Translations under genes and position numbers: made by a program
Notes under the pieces: model-generated
What the model saw: the letters and a program-made list of their open reading frames with translations, nothing else
Databases searched by the model: none
Told to the model about the DNA's origin: nothing
NCBI RefSeq assembly: GCF_001424265.1
Contig: NZ_LMOV01000023.1
Span: forward strand, 363,416 to 427,415
Source of the DNA: Acidovorax sp. Leaf160
GTDB taxonomy: Bacteria > Pseudomonadota > Gammaproteobacteria > Burkholderiales > Burkholderiaceae_C
Reading direction: 5' to 3'
Length of the DNA stretch: 64,000 nt
Shown here: positions 1-10,756 of the stretch, one piece after another
Numbering within the stretch: the first letter of the stretch is position 1
Layout of the letters: each line of letters begins with the position of its first letter

Positions 1-72
1 GACTGGGCGCGGTCCATCACGGTGGTGGGTACGCTAGGGGCGGCGGAGTGCATGGGTTGTCTCGGAACGTGT

Positions 73-3000
73 TCAGGGTGGGCCGCCGGGGGCCGGGGCA
101 GAGGGCGGCACGGCGGGCGGGACCATCCGGCCCAGGCCGTCGAAGTCGAATTGCCGCGCCAGCGCGCGCGCCTGGGCGACCCAGCCCGCGCATTCGGGCT
201 GCGCGGCCTCGATGGCGGCCAGCTGGTTCAGCACGCCCCGGTAGTAGCCCAGCGCCACGGCCTCGGCCAGCGGGGCGGCGAGGGCCGCGCCCGGCAGCAC
301 GAGGGGGGCTGCGGTATCCGGAGCCACGCCAGCGTCGGCAGCGGCCCGTGCGCCGCCGGGCAGGGGCGTGGTGGCCTCAGGGCCGGCCTCCAGCCACTGC
401 AGCGCCAGCCGCCGCTCCAGCCAGTCGAGCAGTTCGCTGTGGCGCACCGGCTTGACGATGAAGTCCTCGGGCCGGATGCCGACGTCGTTCTCCAGCCCCT
501 TGTCGAAGGCATTGGCGGAGACCACGGCGACCTGCGCGTCCACATGGCCGAACGCGCGCAGGCGGCGGATGGTCTCCCAGCCGTCGATGCCCGGCATGGC
601 GAGGTCCATGAACACCACGTCGGGCCGGTAGCCGGCGGCCAGCAGGTCGAGCGCGTCGTGCCCGCTGGCGGCAGTGCGCAGCTCGAAGCCCAGGGGTGCG
701 AGCAGCTGCACCAGCAGCTCCCGGTCGGGCTCTTCGTTGTCCACCACCAGCAGCCGGCGGCGCGGGCCGGCATAGCCGCGCCGCACGGGGCGGAGGCCGG
801 CGCTGGGCAGGTCGGCCGCACCCAGGGCGCCCGGGTGCACTTCGGGCAGGAAGAGCCGGATGCGGAACAGCGCGCCTGCGCCCGGCTGGCTGACGACGGT
901 CATCTCGCCGCCCATCAGCTCGGTCAGCATCTTGGCGATGGTCAGGCCCAGGCCGGCGCCGGGCGCCGCGCCCTGGCTGCTGGCCGCGCCGCGCTCGAAG
1001 GGCTCGAAGATGCTGGCGCGCTCGGCCTCGGTCAGGCCCGGGCCGCTGTCCTCGATCTCGATCAGCGCCAGTTCACGCGCGTGCCGCACGCCCAGCCGCA
1101 CGTGGCCGGCGGCCGTGAACTTGATGGCGTTGCCGATCAGGTTGATGAGGATCTGCCGCACGCGCTTGTCGTCGCCGCGCACCACTTCGGGCAGCACGCC
1201 GCGCGGGTCGAAGCGGAACTGCAGGCCCTTGGCGCGCGCCTGCGGCTCGAACATCTCCACCATCTCGTGCATGCAGTCGGCAAAGCGCATGGGCCGCACC
1301 TGCAGCGTGAGCTTGCCGCTTTCGATCCGGGCGATGTCCAGCGTGCCTTCGATCAGCGTCAGCAAGTGCTCGCCGCCGCGCCGGATCACTCCCACCGCCT
1401 GCTGGCGGTGGGGCGGCACGGTGGTGTCCTCGCCCATCAGCTGCGCATAGCCCAGGATGCTGTTGAGCGGCGTGCGCAGCTCGTGGCTGATGGCGCTGAT
1501 GTAGCGGCTCTTGGCCTGGTTGGCCTGGTCGGCCAGGCGCCGGGCCTGCTCGGCCTCTTCCCGCGCTTCCTCGGCCACGCCGCGTGCGTGCTCCGCCGTG
1601 CGGCGGGCTTCCTGCAGGGCTTCGTCGGTGCGGCGGTGCAGGGTGATCTCGCGCTGCAGCAGGTGGGTCTGGCGGTTCGATTCCTCCTGCGCCACCTTGC
1701 GGCTGGTGTGCGCTAGCACCAGCCACCAGGCGACGATGCCGGAGATGACGAGCAGCGCGACGTAGGCCTTCAGCAGCCCCGACCGCAGGGCCGTCCCCGG
1801 GGCGCCGGTGGTGCCGAGGGCCTGCAGCTCCTGGTGATAGAACAGCCCGAACACGGCGGCCAGCAGCGGCGCAATGACCAGCATCAGCAGCAGGAAGTGG
1901 CCCAGGCCCGTGTCCAGCAGCCGCCAGGCGCGGCGCGGCAGCAGCCAGCGCAGGGCGGCGCTCCACTGCACCGCCAGGTGCGCGTGCGGCTTGCACATGT
2001 CGCCGCAGCGCGCGTCCAGCGTGCAGCACAGCGAGCAGATGGCGCCCTGGTAGGCGGGGCACTGCGCCATGTCGGGGGCCTCGTATTCGCGTTCGCACAC
2101 CACGCAGCGCTGCAGCGCCGTGGCCCGGCCGGCGGGCGGCACGGCCTGCGCGGGCCGCGCCAGGTAGTAGCGCCCGCGCGTGGCCCAGGCGATGAGCGGC
2201 GCGGCGACGAAGGCCGTCACCATGGCGATGACGGCGGAGAACGCCTGGGCCAGCGGCCCGAACAGCCCCAGGTGCGCGCTGATGGAGACCGCCGAGGCCA
2301 GCGCCATGGCGCCGACGCCCACCGGATTCACGTCGTAGAGATGGGCGCGCTTGAATTCGATGCCTCGGGGCGACAGGCCCAGCGGCTTGTTGACCACGAG
2401 GTCGGCCACCACCGCCATCATCCAGGCGATGGCGATGTTGGAGTAAAGGCCCAGCACCTGCCCGAGGGCGGTGAAGACGTTCATCTCCATCAGCATGAAG
2501 GCGATCAGCGTGTTGAACACCACCCACACCACGCGGCCGGGGTGGCTGTGCGTCAGGCGCGAGAAGAAGTTGCTCCACGCGAGCGAGCCGGCATACGCGT
2601 TCGTGACGTTGATCTTGATCTGCGACACCACTACGAAGAGCGCCGTGGCCGCCACCGCCCAGCCGTAGTGCGGGAACACGTATTCATATGCCGCCAGGTA
2701 CATCTGGTTGGGGTCCACCGCCCGCTCCACCGGCACCATGTGCGTGATGGCGAGGTAGGCCAGCAGCGCCCCGCCGAGCATCTTGCCCACGCCCAGCACG
2801 ACCCAGCCCGGCCCGCCCGCCAGCACCCCCAGCCACCAGCGGGCGCGCCGCTGCGGCGCCTGCGCCGGCATGAAGCGCAGGTAGTCGGCCTGCTCCCCCA
2901 TCTGGGTGATGAGGGCGATGCCGACCGTGAGCGCTGCACCAAACAGGGGCAGGCTGAAGACCGCGCCTGCGCCCGATTCCCCGCCGTAGTGCAGCACGCC

Positions 3001-3666
3001 GTGGAACGCACCAGGTTCGCGCATCCACACGAACACGAAAGGCACCACCAGCATCACCAGCCACAGCGGCTGCGTCCACATCTGCAGTCGGCTGATGACC
3101 GAGACGCCGTGGGTCACGAGAGGAATCACCACCAGCGCGCAGATCAGATAACCCCAGCGCGGCGGAATGTCGAGCGCCAGCTCCAGCGCGTAGGCCATCA
3201 CGGCAGCCTCCAGCGCGAAGAAGATGAAGGTGAAGGTGGCGTAGATCAGCGAAGTGATGGTGGAGCCGATGTAGCCGAAGCCGGCTCCGCGCGTGAGCAG
3301 GTCCATGTCCACGCCGTACCGCGCGGCATACACGCTGATCGGCCAGCCGGCCAGGAAGATGATCAGCCCCGTGGCCAGGATGGCCCAGAAGGCGTTGGCC
3401 CAGCCGTACTGCACCAGCAGGGTGGCGCCGACGGCCTCCAGCACCAGGAACGAGGCGGCGCCGAACGCGGTGTGGGCCACCCGCCACTCCGACCAGCGGC
3501 GAAAGCGCTGCGGCGTGAAGCGCAGGGCGTAGTCCTCCATGGTCTCGGTGGCGACCCAGCTGTTGTAGTCCCGGCGCACCTTCACCACCTGCTGGGGCAC
3601 GGGATCCAGGGGTGCGGCGGCAGCGGTGGGTGCAGGCGAGGGAGTGGGCGGGGCGGAGGCGGACAT
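73..3666 (-). CDS. NCS1-family permease fused to hybrid histidine kinase/receiver
   Basis: About 1197 residues from the ATG at 3666; the frame stays open further upstream but that part is low-complexity. The N-terminal half resembles an NCS1 purine/cytosine/allantoin permease with about a dozen hydrophobic segments. A cysteine cluster follows (residues about 522-560, CVVC...CSLCC...C), then two more membrane segments, a coiled coil, a HisKA domain (SHELRTP, His about 728), an ATPase domain (NLIGNAIKF about 842, then DSGPG and GAGLGLT) and a receiver domain (phospho-Asp about 1021 in VVFMDLAMPG). The C-terminal tail has no domain I recognise. Inference: a membrane sensor that uses a transporter-like domain to detect or import a nitrogenous compound. 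It is divergent from ureA, which suggests nitrogen or urea control. No DNA-binding output partner is visible nearby. The domain reading is strong; the ligand is unknown. Confidence 0.9.
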   Translation of the reverse strand: MSASAPPTPSPAPTAAAAPLDPVPQQVVKVRRDYNSWVATETMEDYALRFTPQRFRRWSEWRVAHTAFGAASFLVLEAVGATLLVQYGWANAFWAILATGLIIFLAGWPISVYAARYGVDMDLLTRGAGFGYIGSTITSLIYATFTFIFFALEAAVMAYALELALDIPPRWGYLICALVVIPLVTHGVSVISRLQMWTQPLWLVMLVVPFVFVWMREPGAFHGVLHYGGESGAGAVFSLPLFGAALTVGIALITQMGEQADYLRFMPAQAPQRRARWWLGVLAGGPGWVVLGVGKMLGGALLAYLAITHMVPVERAVDPNQMYLAAYEYVFPHYGWAVAATALFVVVSQIKINVTNAYAGSLAWSNFFSRLTHSHPGRVVWVVFNTLIAFMLMEMNVFTALGQVLGLYSNIAIAWMMAVVADLVVNKPLGLSPRGIEFKRAHLYDVNPVGVGAMALASAVSISAHLGLFGPLAQAFSAVIAMVTAFVAAPLIAWATRGRYYLARPAQAVPPAGRATALQRCVVCEREYEAPDMAQCPAYQGAICSLCCTLDARCGDMCKPHAHLAVQWSAALRWLLPRRAWRLLDTGLGHFLLLMLVIAPLLAAVFGLFYHQELQALGTTGAPGTALRSGLLKAYVALLVISGIVAWWLVLAHTSRKVAQEESNRQTHLLQREITLHRRTDEALQEARRTAEHARGVAEEAREEAEQARRLADQANQAKSRYISAISHELRTPLNSILGYAQLMGEDTTVPPHRQQAVGVIRRGGEHLLTLIEGTLDIARIESGKLTLQVRPMRFADCMHEMVEMFEPQARAKGLQFRFDPRGVLPEVVRGDDKRVRQILINLIGNAIKFTAAGHVRLGVRHARELALIEIEDSGPGLTEAERASIFEPFERGAASSQGAAPGAGLGLTIAKMLTELMGGEMTVVSQPGAGALFRIRLFLPEVHPGALGAADLPSAGLRPVRRGYAGPRRRLLVVDNEEPDRELLVQLLAPLGFELRTAASGHDALDLLAAGYRPDVVFMDLAMPGIDGWETIRRLRAFGHVDAQVAVVSANAFDKGLENDVGIRPEDFIVKPVRHSELLDWLERRLALQWLEAGPEATTPLPGGARAAADAGVAPDTAAPLVLPGAALAAPLAEAVALGYYRGVLNQLAAIEAAQPECAGWVAQARALARQFDFDGLGRMVPPAVPPSAPAPGGPP

Positions 3667-3915
3667 GAGGGCACGGGGCGGGGTGCAGGTTCCATGCCAC
3701 GGCCGGCACCAGCGCAGGCACCAGCGCCGGCACAGGCAGGGGTGCAGGCACGGGCGGCGTGCGGGGCGCACCGGGCCTGCGCCCTTCGGCGTATGGACAG
3801 GCACGGCGCTTGCTGACTACGATCCGCCCGACGATCCCCGACTGCGCGCGGCCTTCGCGGCGCGCTCCCGATTTCCCCCCATCCCTCCTCCCTCTCTCCG
3901 CCCCGCAGCCGCGCC

Positions 3916-4218
3916 ATGGAACTCACCCCCCGCGAAAAAGACAAGCTCCTGATCTTCACCGCCGCGCTGCTGGCGGAGCGGCGACGCGCGCGGGGCCTGA
4001 AGCTGAACTACCCCGAGGCCATGGCGCTCATCAGCGCCGCGGTGATGGAGGGCGCGCGCGACGGCAAGACCGTGGCGCAGCTGATGAGCGAGGGCCGCAC
4101 GGTACTGACCCGCGACGAGGTGATGGAAGGCGTGCCCGAGATGATCCCGGACATCCAGGTGGAGGCCACCTTTCCCGACGGCACCAAGCTCGTCACCGTG
4201 CATCAGCCGATCGTCTGA
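3916..4218 (+). CDS. ureA: urease subunit gamma
   Basis: 100 residues, the usual UreA length, starting [20 protein letters not shown] and ending with the family's VTVHQPI. It is the small structural subunit of cytoplasmic nickel urease, which hydrolyses urea to ammonia and carbamate together with UreB and UreC. It is the first gene of the rightward urease operon, after a 249-bp gap separating it from the divergent sensor kinase gene; the operon promoter should lie in that gap but I see no clear consensus. ureD, often just upstream in related operons, is not there. Confidence 0.97.
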   Translation: MELTPREKDKLLIFTAALLAERRRARGLKLNYPEAMALISAAVMEGARDGKTVAQLMSEGRTVLTRDEVMEGVPEMIPDIQVEATFPDGTKLVTVHQPIV

Positions 4219-4273
4219 CCCCAATTTCAAGCCTTTTTGGCCTCAAGCGCCCCTATCCACTGGACCATATGCT

Positions 4274-4873
4274 ATGAAAAAAAAAGCAAAAAACCTGATC
4301 GTTCTGGGCGCCCTGGGCCTGTTGCCCGCTCTGGCGCTGGCGCATCCCGGCCATGGCGCGGAAGACGCGCTGCATGCGGGCGCCGGTTTCCTGGACGGCT
4401 TCATCCACCCGTTCACGGGGCTGGATCACCTGGCTGCCATGCTGGCCGTGGGCGTGTGGAGCGCCCTGGCCGTGCGCCCCGTCTGGCTCGCTCCCGCCGC
4501 CTTCGTGGCGCTGCTAACGGCCGGGGCGGCCGCAGGCTTTGTCGGCGTGGCCGTGCCGGCCGTGGAGCCCATGATCGCAGCCTCGCTGCTGGTGCTGGGA
4601 CTGCTGGTGGCATGGCGCCGCCACCTGCCGCTGGCGCTGGCCGCCGGGCTGACGGGCGTGTTCGCCTTCTTCCACGGCGCGGCCCATGGCGCGGAGCTGG
4701 CGGGTGGCAGCCAGTGGCTGGCCCTGGCCGGCATGGTGATCGCCACCGCACTGCTGCACGCAGCCGGCGTGGTGCTGGGCCGCATGGTCATGGCGCGGCA
4801 CCGCTGGCTGGCCGTGGCGGGCGGCGCGGGTATGGCCCTGCTGGGCGCAGCGATGCTGGCCCGGCTGGCCTGA
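4274..4873 (+). CDS. ureJ: HupE/UreJ family membrane protein
   Basis: 199 residues. A signal-like N-terminus ([23 protein letters not shown]) is followed by HPGHG and a His/Asp-containing stretch ([20 protein letters not shown]), then about six hydrophobic segments. This is the HupE/UreJ pattern, a family proposed to move nickel or related metal across the inner membrane for urease or hydrogenase. It lies between ureA and ureB, a placement known in several proteobacterial urease operons, and so probably supplies nickel to the enzyme. The transport role is known for the family and not shown by the sequence. Confidence 0.9.
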   Translation: MKKKAKNLIVLGALGLLPALALAHPGHGAEDALHAGAGFLDGFIHPFTGLDHLAAMLAVGVWSALAVRPVWLAPAAFVALLTAGAAAGFVGVAVPAVEPMIAASLLVLGLLVAWRRHLPLALAAGLTGVFAFFHGAAHGAELAGGSQWLALAGMVIATALLHAAGVVLGRMVMARHRWLAVAGGAGMALLGAAMLARLA

Positions 4874-4929
4874 ACGCGGCCTCGCGCCACCCACTCCCCC
4901 CCCCACTCCACTCCATCGATCGCTATCCC

Positions 4930-5247
4930 ATGGTCCCTGGTGAACTCCTCATCGACGAGGGCGAGCACGCCCTCAACCCCGGCCGGCGCACGCTCGGCCT
5001 GGTGGTGCGCAACACCTCCGACCGGCCCATCCAGGTCGGCTCGCACTACCACTTCGCCGAAACCAACGCCGCGCTGGAATTCGACCGCGCCGCCGCCCAC
5101 GGCATGCGGCTGAACATCGGCAGTGGCCTGGCCGTGCGCTTCGAGCCCGGCCAGCAGCGCACCGTCGAATTGGTGGACTACGCCGGCAGCCGCGTGGTGC
5201 ATGGCTTCCGCGGGCTGACCCAAGGCCCGCTGGACGCATCCGCATGA
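4930..5247 (+). CDS. ureB: urease subunit beta
   Basis: 105 residues from ATG 4930, the normal length for a separate UreB. It shows family motifs [19 protein letters not shown] and the basic patch [15 protein letters not shown]. It is a structural subunit of the urease trimer. The ATG at 4930 is preferred because the open frame upstream is out-of-frame sequence of ureJ. The stop overlaps the start of the next gene (ATGA at 5244), so the downstream LysE-type gene is probably translationally coupled. Confidence 0.97.
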   Translation: MVPGELLIDEGEHALNPGRRTLGLVVRNTSDRPIQVGSHYHFAETNAALEFDRAAAHGMRLNIGSGLAVRFEPGQQRTVELVDYAGSRVVHGFRGLTQGPLDASA

Positions 5248-5927
5248 CGGGGCTGTTCGCCGCCGCCTTCCTGCTGGGCCTGGTGTTCAACGCCGCGCCC
5301 GGCGCGGTGTTCGCCGAGACCGTGCGCCAGGGCGTGCGCGGCGGCTTCCGGCCGGCGCTGGCCGTGCAGGTGGGCTCGCTGGTGGGCGACGCCACCTGGG
5401 CCGTGCTGGGCCTGGCCGGCATCGGCATGGCGATGCAGATCGAAGCACTGCGCTGGCCGGTGGGCCTGGCAGGTGCCGCCTACCTGGCCTGGCTGTCGTG
5501 GGACAGCTGGCGCGCGGCCCGCGTGGAGCATGCGCTGGACGCCGCCGCGCCCGCGCAGGCCGGCCGGCAGGCGCTGCAGAGCGGCATGGTGCTGTCGCTG
5601 ACCAATCCGCAGAACCTGGCCTACTGGGCCGCCATGGGCAGCGCCTTGGGCGCAGTGGGCGTGACGCACCCCACCGCCGGCGACTACGGCATTTTCTTTG
5701 CGGGCTTCATGGCCTCCTCCGTCCTGTGGTGCTTTGTCTGCGCCGCCGTGGTGGACCGGCTCTTCCGCCGCGCCGGGGCACGCTGGGCGCGCTTCACCTA
5801 CCGGCTCTGCGCCGCCGTGCTGCTGGCCCTGGCGCTGGGCACGCTGCGCGACCTGCTGCAGGGCGCGCCCGCCACGTCACCGTCTGCCCCCGCAGCCGCC
5901 CCCGCCACGCTGGCGCTACCCCGCTGA
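5244..5927 (+). CDS. LysE-family transporter inside the urease operon
   Basis: 227 residues, mostly hydrophobic, with about six membrane segments. The N-terminus ([32 protein letters not shown]) matches the LysE/RhtB exporter signature with the NPxPG-like turn replaced by NAAPG, and NPQNLAYW sits after residue 110. The start overlaps the ureB stop by 4 bases and ureC begins 19 bases after the stop, so it belongs to the operon. LysE proteins usually export amino acids. Here the substrate could be an amino acid, ammonium/urea or a metal; the sequence does not decide. Confidence 0.85.
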   Translation: MTGLFAAAFLLGLVFNAAPGAVFAETVRQGVRGGFRPALAVQVGSLVGDATWAVLGLAGIGMAMQIEALRWPVGLAGAAYLAWLSWDSWRAARVEHALDAAAPAQAGRQALQSGMVLSLTNPQNLAYWAAMGSALGAVGVTHPTAGDYGIFFAGFMASSVLWCFVCAAVVDRLFRRAGARWARFTYRLCAAVLLALALGTLRDLLQGAPATSPSAPAAAPATLALPR

Positions 5928-5946
5928 ACCGAACGTACGACACACC

Positions 5947-7665
<1,719 letters not shown>

Positions 7666-7694
7666 GACGGCCGGGCGCGATGGCCTTCGGCTCG

Positions 7695-8096
7695 TCAGCC
7701 GCGCGGTTGCGCGTGGGCGCGGATCCAGTCGGCGAAAGCGGGTTCTTCGAGGGCGCCGGAGGCGACGGCCAGCATGGTCATCACGCAGTCCGCGTCACTC
7801 GCATCCAGCGTCCAGCCATTCAGCGCCAAGAACAGCTCGACCGCCACGAAAGCCGTTCGCTTGTTGCCGTCGACGAATGGGTGATTGCGGGCCAGACCGT
7901 AGCCATAACTGGCAGCCAAGGCCGCAGCGTCAGGACGGCCATAGTGCGCCAGTTGCCGAGGACGGGCGAGGGCAGACTCCAGCAAACCCTCGTCGCGCGT
8001 GCCCGTCCCGCCGCCGTGTTCTTCCAACTGCTCTTCGTGCACGGCCACGATGACGGCCTGGGCGAGCCACACCCAGGTGTCGTTGACGGCGCTCAC
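7695..8096 (-). CDS. doc: Doc-type Fic-domain toxin
   Basis: 133 residues. The Fic/Doc active-site motif is HPFVDGNKRTAF at about residues 92-103, preceded by a helix ending YGYGLARN. Doc toxins of this size phosphorylate EF-Tu and stop translation; that is family knowledge. It lies antisense within the urease operon, between ureC and ureE, and its start overlaps the end of the upstream antitoxin gene by 4 bases. All motif residues (H, N, K, R) are present, so it looks active. Confidence 0.93.
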   Translation of the reverse strand: MSAVNDTWVWLAQAVIVAVHEEQLEEHGGGTGTRDEGLLESALARPRQLAHYGRPDAAALAASYGYGLARNHPFVDGNKRTAFVAVELFLALNGWTLDASDADCVMTMLAVASGALEEPAFADWIRAHAQPRG

Positions 8097-8317
8097 TTGG
8101 CCAGCTCGCGCAGTACGTTGCGCCGGCGCTTCATGATGGCGCGTGCGGCAGCCATCTGCTCGCTGAACTCCGGGTCATACGGACGCAAGGTAATGCCGTC
8201 TTCCACTTCGGTCACGAACAGCGAATCGCCTTTCTCCACCTTGAGCCGCGCCAGCACCTCCTTGGGCAGGATCACGCCGACGGAATTGCCGATCTGGGTC
8301 AGTTTGAGTGCGGACAT
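8093..8317 (-). CDS. AbrB/MazE-type antitoxin
   Basis: 74 residues from ATG 8317; an upstream in-frame extension exists but MSALKLTQIGNSVGVILPKEVL is the typical SpoVT/AbrB start. The swapped-hairpin DNA-binding fold occupies residues 1-45, and the C-terminal part, rich in charged residues, should bind the toxin. The gene overlaps doc by 4 bases, so the pair is one operon. A 14-bp dyad 27 bases upstream is a likely autoregulatory operator. An AbrB-type partner for a Doc toxin is a known combination besides Phd. Confidence 0.9.
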   Translation of the reverse strand: MSALKLTQIGNSVGVILPKEVLARLKVEKGDSLFVTEVEDGITLRPYDPEFSEQMAAARAIMKRRRNVLRELAK

Positions 8318-8344
8318 GGCGAACACCTCGCTTCGAATCAAGTT

Positions 8345-8358
8345 ATAACGAACGTTAT
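8345..8358. promoter_or_regulatory. dyad operator before the toxin–antitoxin pair
   Basis: ATAACG-AA-CGTTAT is a perfect 6-bp inverted repeat in an AT-rich patch upstream of the antitoxin start and 30 bases before ureE on the other strand. It fits an AbrB-type autorepressor site. Binding there could also affect ureE expression. Function is inferred from position only. Confidence 0.5.
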
Positions 8359-8388
8359 TATTCAACTTTTCCCGTGACACCGCTAGCC

Positions 8389-9012
8389 ATGCTTCACATC
8401 AGCAAATGCATTCCCCAGGGACAGGGCCTGGCGCCGGTCCTGCTCAAGCGCGCAGCGACGCTGGAACTGGACTGGGACACGCGCCAGAAAAGCCGGTTCG
8501 CGGCCACCGACTCCACCGGCCGCGCACTCGGCATCTTCCTGCCGCGCGGCACGGTGGTGCGGGGCGGCGATGTACTGGTGGCGGAGGACGGATCGCTGGT
8601 GCGCGTGGTCGCCGCGCCCCAGGCAGTGCTGCGCATCACGCACTGCAGCGAGCACGGCACGCCGTTCGATCTGACACGCGCCGCCTACCACCTGGGCAAC
8701 CGCCACGTGCCGATCGAACTCACGCCCGCCCATCTGCAGATAGAGCCCGACCACGTACTGGCCGACATGCTGCGCGCCATGCACCTCACGGTGGTGGCGA
8801 CGCAGGCGCCGTTCGAACCGGAAGGCGGTGCCTACACGGGCGGCGGACACCACCACCATGGTCACAGCCACGATCACGATCACGGCCACAGCCACGGTCA
8901 TGACCATGGGGAAGCACACGCGCATGCCGCCGGGCACAGCCACGCGCCCGGCCACGACAGCCATGCGCACGCCGACTGCGGGCATGACCACGGCCATCAC
9001 CACCATCGCTGA
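8389..9012 (+). CDS. ureE: urease accessory protein UreE (nickel chaperone)
   Basis: 207 residues from ATG 8389. The N-terminal UreE domain ([26 protein letters not shown]) and the C-terminal metal domain ([20 protein letters not shown]) are both present. The tail after about residue 150 holds 25 histidines in its last 58 residues, which should bind many nickel ions. UreE delivers nickel to UreG for assembly of urease. The toxin–antitoxin pair separates it from ureC, so it may depend on read-through of about 720 bases. Confidence 0.96.
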   Translation: MLHISKCIPQGQGLAPVLLKRAATLELDWDTRQKSRFAATDSTGRALGIFLPRGTVVRGGDVLVAEDGSLVRVVAAPQAVLRITHCSEHGTPFDLTRAAYHLGNRHVPIELTPAHLQIEPDHVLADMLRAMHLTVVATQAPFEPEGGAYTGGGHHHHGHSHDHDHGHSHGHDHGEAHAHAAGHSHAPGHDSHAHADCGHDHGHHHHR

Positions 9013-9733
9013 GCTGTCCGTGTCTCCTGGCGCATCCGAATCCCCCCTGCCGCCCGCCAGCCTGCTGCAGCTGATCTGGCTGGCATCGCCCGCCCTGCCG
9101 GTGGGCGGTTTCTCCTATTCGGAAGGGCTGGAAGTGGCCGTCGATCGGGCGGGTGTTGCTACGGAAGCTGCAGCATCCGACTGGCTGGTCGCCCAACTGC
9201 AGCTGACCCAGGAACGCGGCGACATGGCCGTGCTGCAACAGGCGCTGGCGGCCTGGCGGTCTGCCGACCACACCCGTGTTCGCGCCCTCAACGACTGGGT
9301 GCTGCACACCCGCGAGACCAGCGAAATGCGCCTGCAGACCGAGCAGATGGGCCGCTCGTTCGCCGACTGGCTGCGCAACCAGCATGCAAACGACCCCGCG
9401 GTTCTACGCGACGTAGCGCTGTTGGCAGCCCTGCCGCCCACCTATCCGATCGCCTTCGCCCTGGCCGCCAGCACCCTGGAGGCCAGCCCCCGCGACGTGC
9501 TGCTGGCCTACACCTTCGGCTGGGCCGAGAACATGGTGCAGGCCGCCATCAAGGCGGTGCCGCTGGGCCAGAGCGCGGGCCAGCGCATCCTGGCCCGGCT
9601 GGCCGCCGCCATTCCCGCTGCCGTGAACCAGGCCCTCGACACGGGCGACGCCGACCGGCAAGCCTTTTCACCGATGCTCGCCATCCTGTCGGCGCAGCAC
9701 GAAACCCAGTATTCCCGCCTCTTCCGCTCCTGA
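8984..9733 (+). CDS. ureF: urease accessory protein UreF
   Basis: About 249 residues if begun at ATG 8984, which overlaps the His-rich end of ureE by 29 bases; a GTG at 9020 (8 bases after the ureE stop) is equally possible and gives a more normal N-terminus. The conserved UreF start [24 protein letters not shown] is clear, as is the C-terminal part [19 protein letters not shown]-like segment. UreF acts with UreD and UreG as the activation complex on apo-urease. Confidence 0.93.
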   Translation: MTTAITTIAELSVSPGASESPLPPASLLQLIWLASPALPVGGFSYSEGLEVAVDRAGVATEAAASDWLVAQLQLTQERGDMAVLQQALAAWRSADHTRVRALNDWVLHTRETSEMRLQTEQMGRSFADWLRNQHANDPAVLRDVALLAALPPTYPIAFALAASTLEASPRDVLLAYTFGWAENMVQAAIKAVPLGQSAGQRILARLAAAIPAAVNQALDTGDADRQAFSPMLAILSAQHETQYSRLFRS

Positions 9734-9750
9734 CATTCCGAGCCCGTCGC

Positions 9751-10425
9751 ATGAACACACCTGCCACCGCCACCACAACCTCCGCCCTGCACCACATTCC
9801 CAACCGCACCAAACCCCTGCCCCCGCTGCGCGTGGGCATCGGCGGCCCGGTCGGCTCCGGCAAGACCACCATCCTGGAGATGCTGTGCAAGGCCATGCGC
9901 GACCAGTACGACCTGGTCGCCATCACCAACGACATCTACACCAAGGAAGACCAGCGCCTGCTCACGGTGAGCGGCGCGCTGCCCGCCGAACGCATCATGG
10001 GCGTGGAAACCGGCGGCTGCCCCCACACCGCCATCCGCGAGGACTGCTCCATCAACCTGGAGGCCATCGACCGCATGCTGGTGCAGTTCCCGAACGCGGA
10101 CATCGTCTTCGTCGAAAGCGGCGGCGACAACCTGGCCGCCACCTTCAGCCCCGAACTGAGCGACCTCACCATCTACGTGATCGACGTCGCCGCCGGGGAG
10201 AAGATCCCGCGCAAGGGCGGCCCCGGCATCACCAAGAGCGACCTCTTCGTCATCAACAAGACCGACCTGGCGCCCCACGTCGGCGCGAACCTGGAGGTGA
10301 TGGAAGCCGATACCCGCCGCATGCGCGGCAGCAAGCCTTTCGTGATGACGAACCTGAAAACGCTGCAGGGGCTGGACGAGGTCATCGGCTTCCTGGAGCA
10401 GAAGGGCCTGCTGCGCGCGCAGTAA
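9751..10425 (+). CDS. ureG: urease accessory GTPase UreG
   Basis: 224 residues. P-loop [10 protein letters not shown], then TNDIYTKED, the [13 protein letters not shown] metal-binding Cys-Pro-His motif, VESGGDNL and the NKTDLA nucleotide-specificity motif are all intact. UreG is a SIMIBI GTPase that couples GTP hydrolysis to nickel insertion into urease. It is the last gene of the operon; the tRNA-Ser gene follows 55 bases later. Confidence 0.98.
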   Translation: MNTPATATTTSALHHIPNRTKPLPPLRVGIGGPVGSGKTTILEMLCKAMRDQYDLVAITNDIYTKEDQRLLTVSGALPAERIMGVETGGCPHTAIREDCSINLEAIDRMLVQFPNADIVFVESGGDNLAATFSPELSDLTIYVIDVAAGEKIPRKGGPGITKSDLFVINKTDLAPHVGANLEVMEADTRRMRGSKPFVMTNLKTLQGLDEVIGFLEQKGLLRAQ

Positions 10426-10480
10426 TGCGCCGTGCACGGGAGGCACCGGCCACACGGCTAGAATGCGGCCTCTGCTTTCC

Positions 10481-10568
10481 GGAGACTTGGGTGAGCGGTT
10501 TAAACCAGCAGTCTTGAAAACTGCCGACGGGCAACCGTCCGTGAGTTCGAATCTCACAGTCTCCGCCA
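10481..10568 (+). tRNA. tRNA-Ser (anticodon UGA)
   Basis: An 88-base class II tRNA ending in encoded CCA. The acceptor arm GGAGACT pairs with AGTCTCC, the anticodon loop CTTGAAA sits in a CAGT/ACTG stem, a long variable arm (CGACGGGCAACCGTCCG) follows, and the T-arm is GTGAGTTCGAATCTCAC. Its last 17 bases, plus the next base, are repeated at 50644-50661, so this gene is the prophage attachment site; integration restores a full tRNA. Confidence 0.97.
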
Positions 10569-10569
10569 G
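10552..10569 (+). repeat. attL core
   Basis: 18 bases, TCTCACAGTCTCCGCCAG, covering the T-arm 3' half, acceptor stem and CCA of tRNA-Ser plus one base. Identical to 50644-50661. It is the crossover region for the integrase encoded 188 bases to the right. Confidence 0.93.
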
Positions 10570-10582
10570 ATGACCAAAAACC

Positions 10583-10607
10583 AGCGCCCCATGAGGGCGC
10601 TTTTTTT
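10583..10607 (+). terminator. terminator after tRNA-Ser
   Basis: AGCGCCC / GGGCGCT stem around loop CATGA, followed by seven T. Because it lies to the right of attL it is phage DNA that now ends the tRNA transcript and shields int from it. Confidence 0.85.
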
Positions 10608-10727
10608 CGTCCATGCTACAGCATTGACCCTTATAGATCATCGTGTTACGCTGCGTTTGCTGTTGTTATATACAGCATTCAATCAGCGGCCCATCAGCAG
10701 CTGCCCATCCTCAATTCAGACTCTTTT

Positions 10728-10746
10728 GGCCTACTTGATGGCCTAC
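10728..10746. repeat. left arm-type integrase sites (paired GGCCTAC)
   Basis: GGCCTAC occurs twice with a 12-base period, just before the int start codon. A nearly identical pair (GATGGCCTAC repeated every 12 bases) lies at 50574-50596 near attR. Matching short direct repeats near both prophage ends are what tyrosine-integrase arm sites look like. Confidence 0.6.
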
Positions 10747-10756
10747 AAATTTAGAT

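Noticed and set aside
22-1716. Long open frame on the plus strand opposite the kinase gene
   Set aside because: Low-complexity Gly/Ala/Arg/His composition with no domain; it is an antisense shadow of a well-supported gene in GC-rich DNA. The same holds for 1834-3816.
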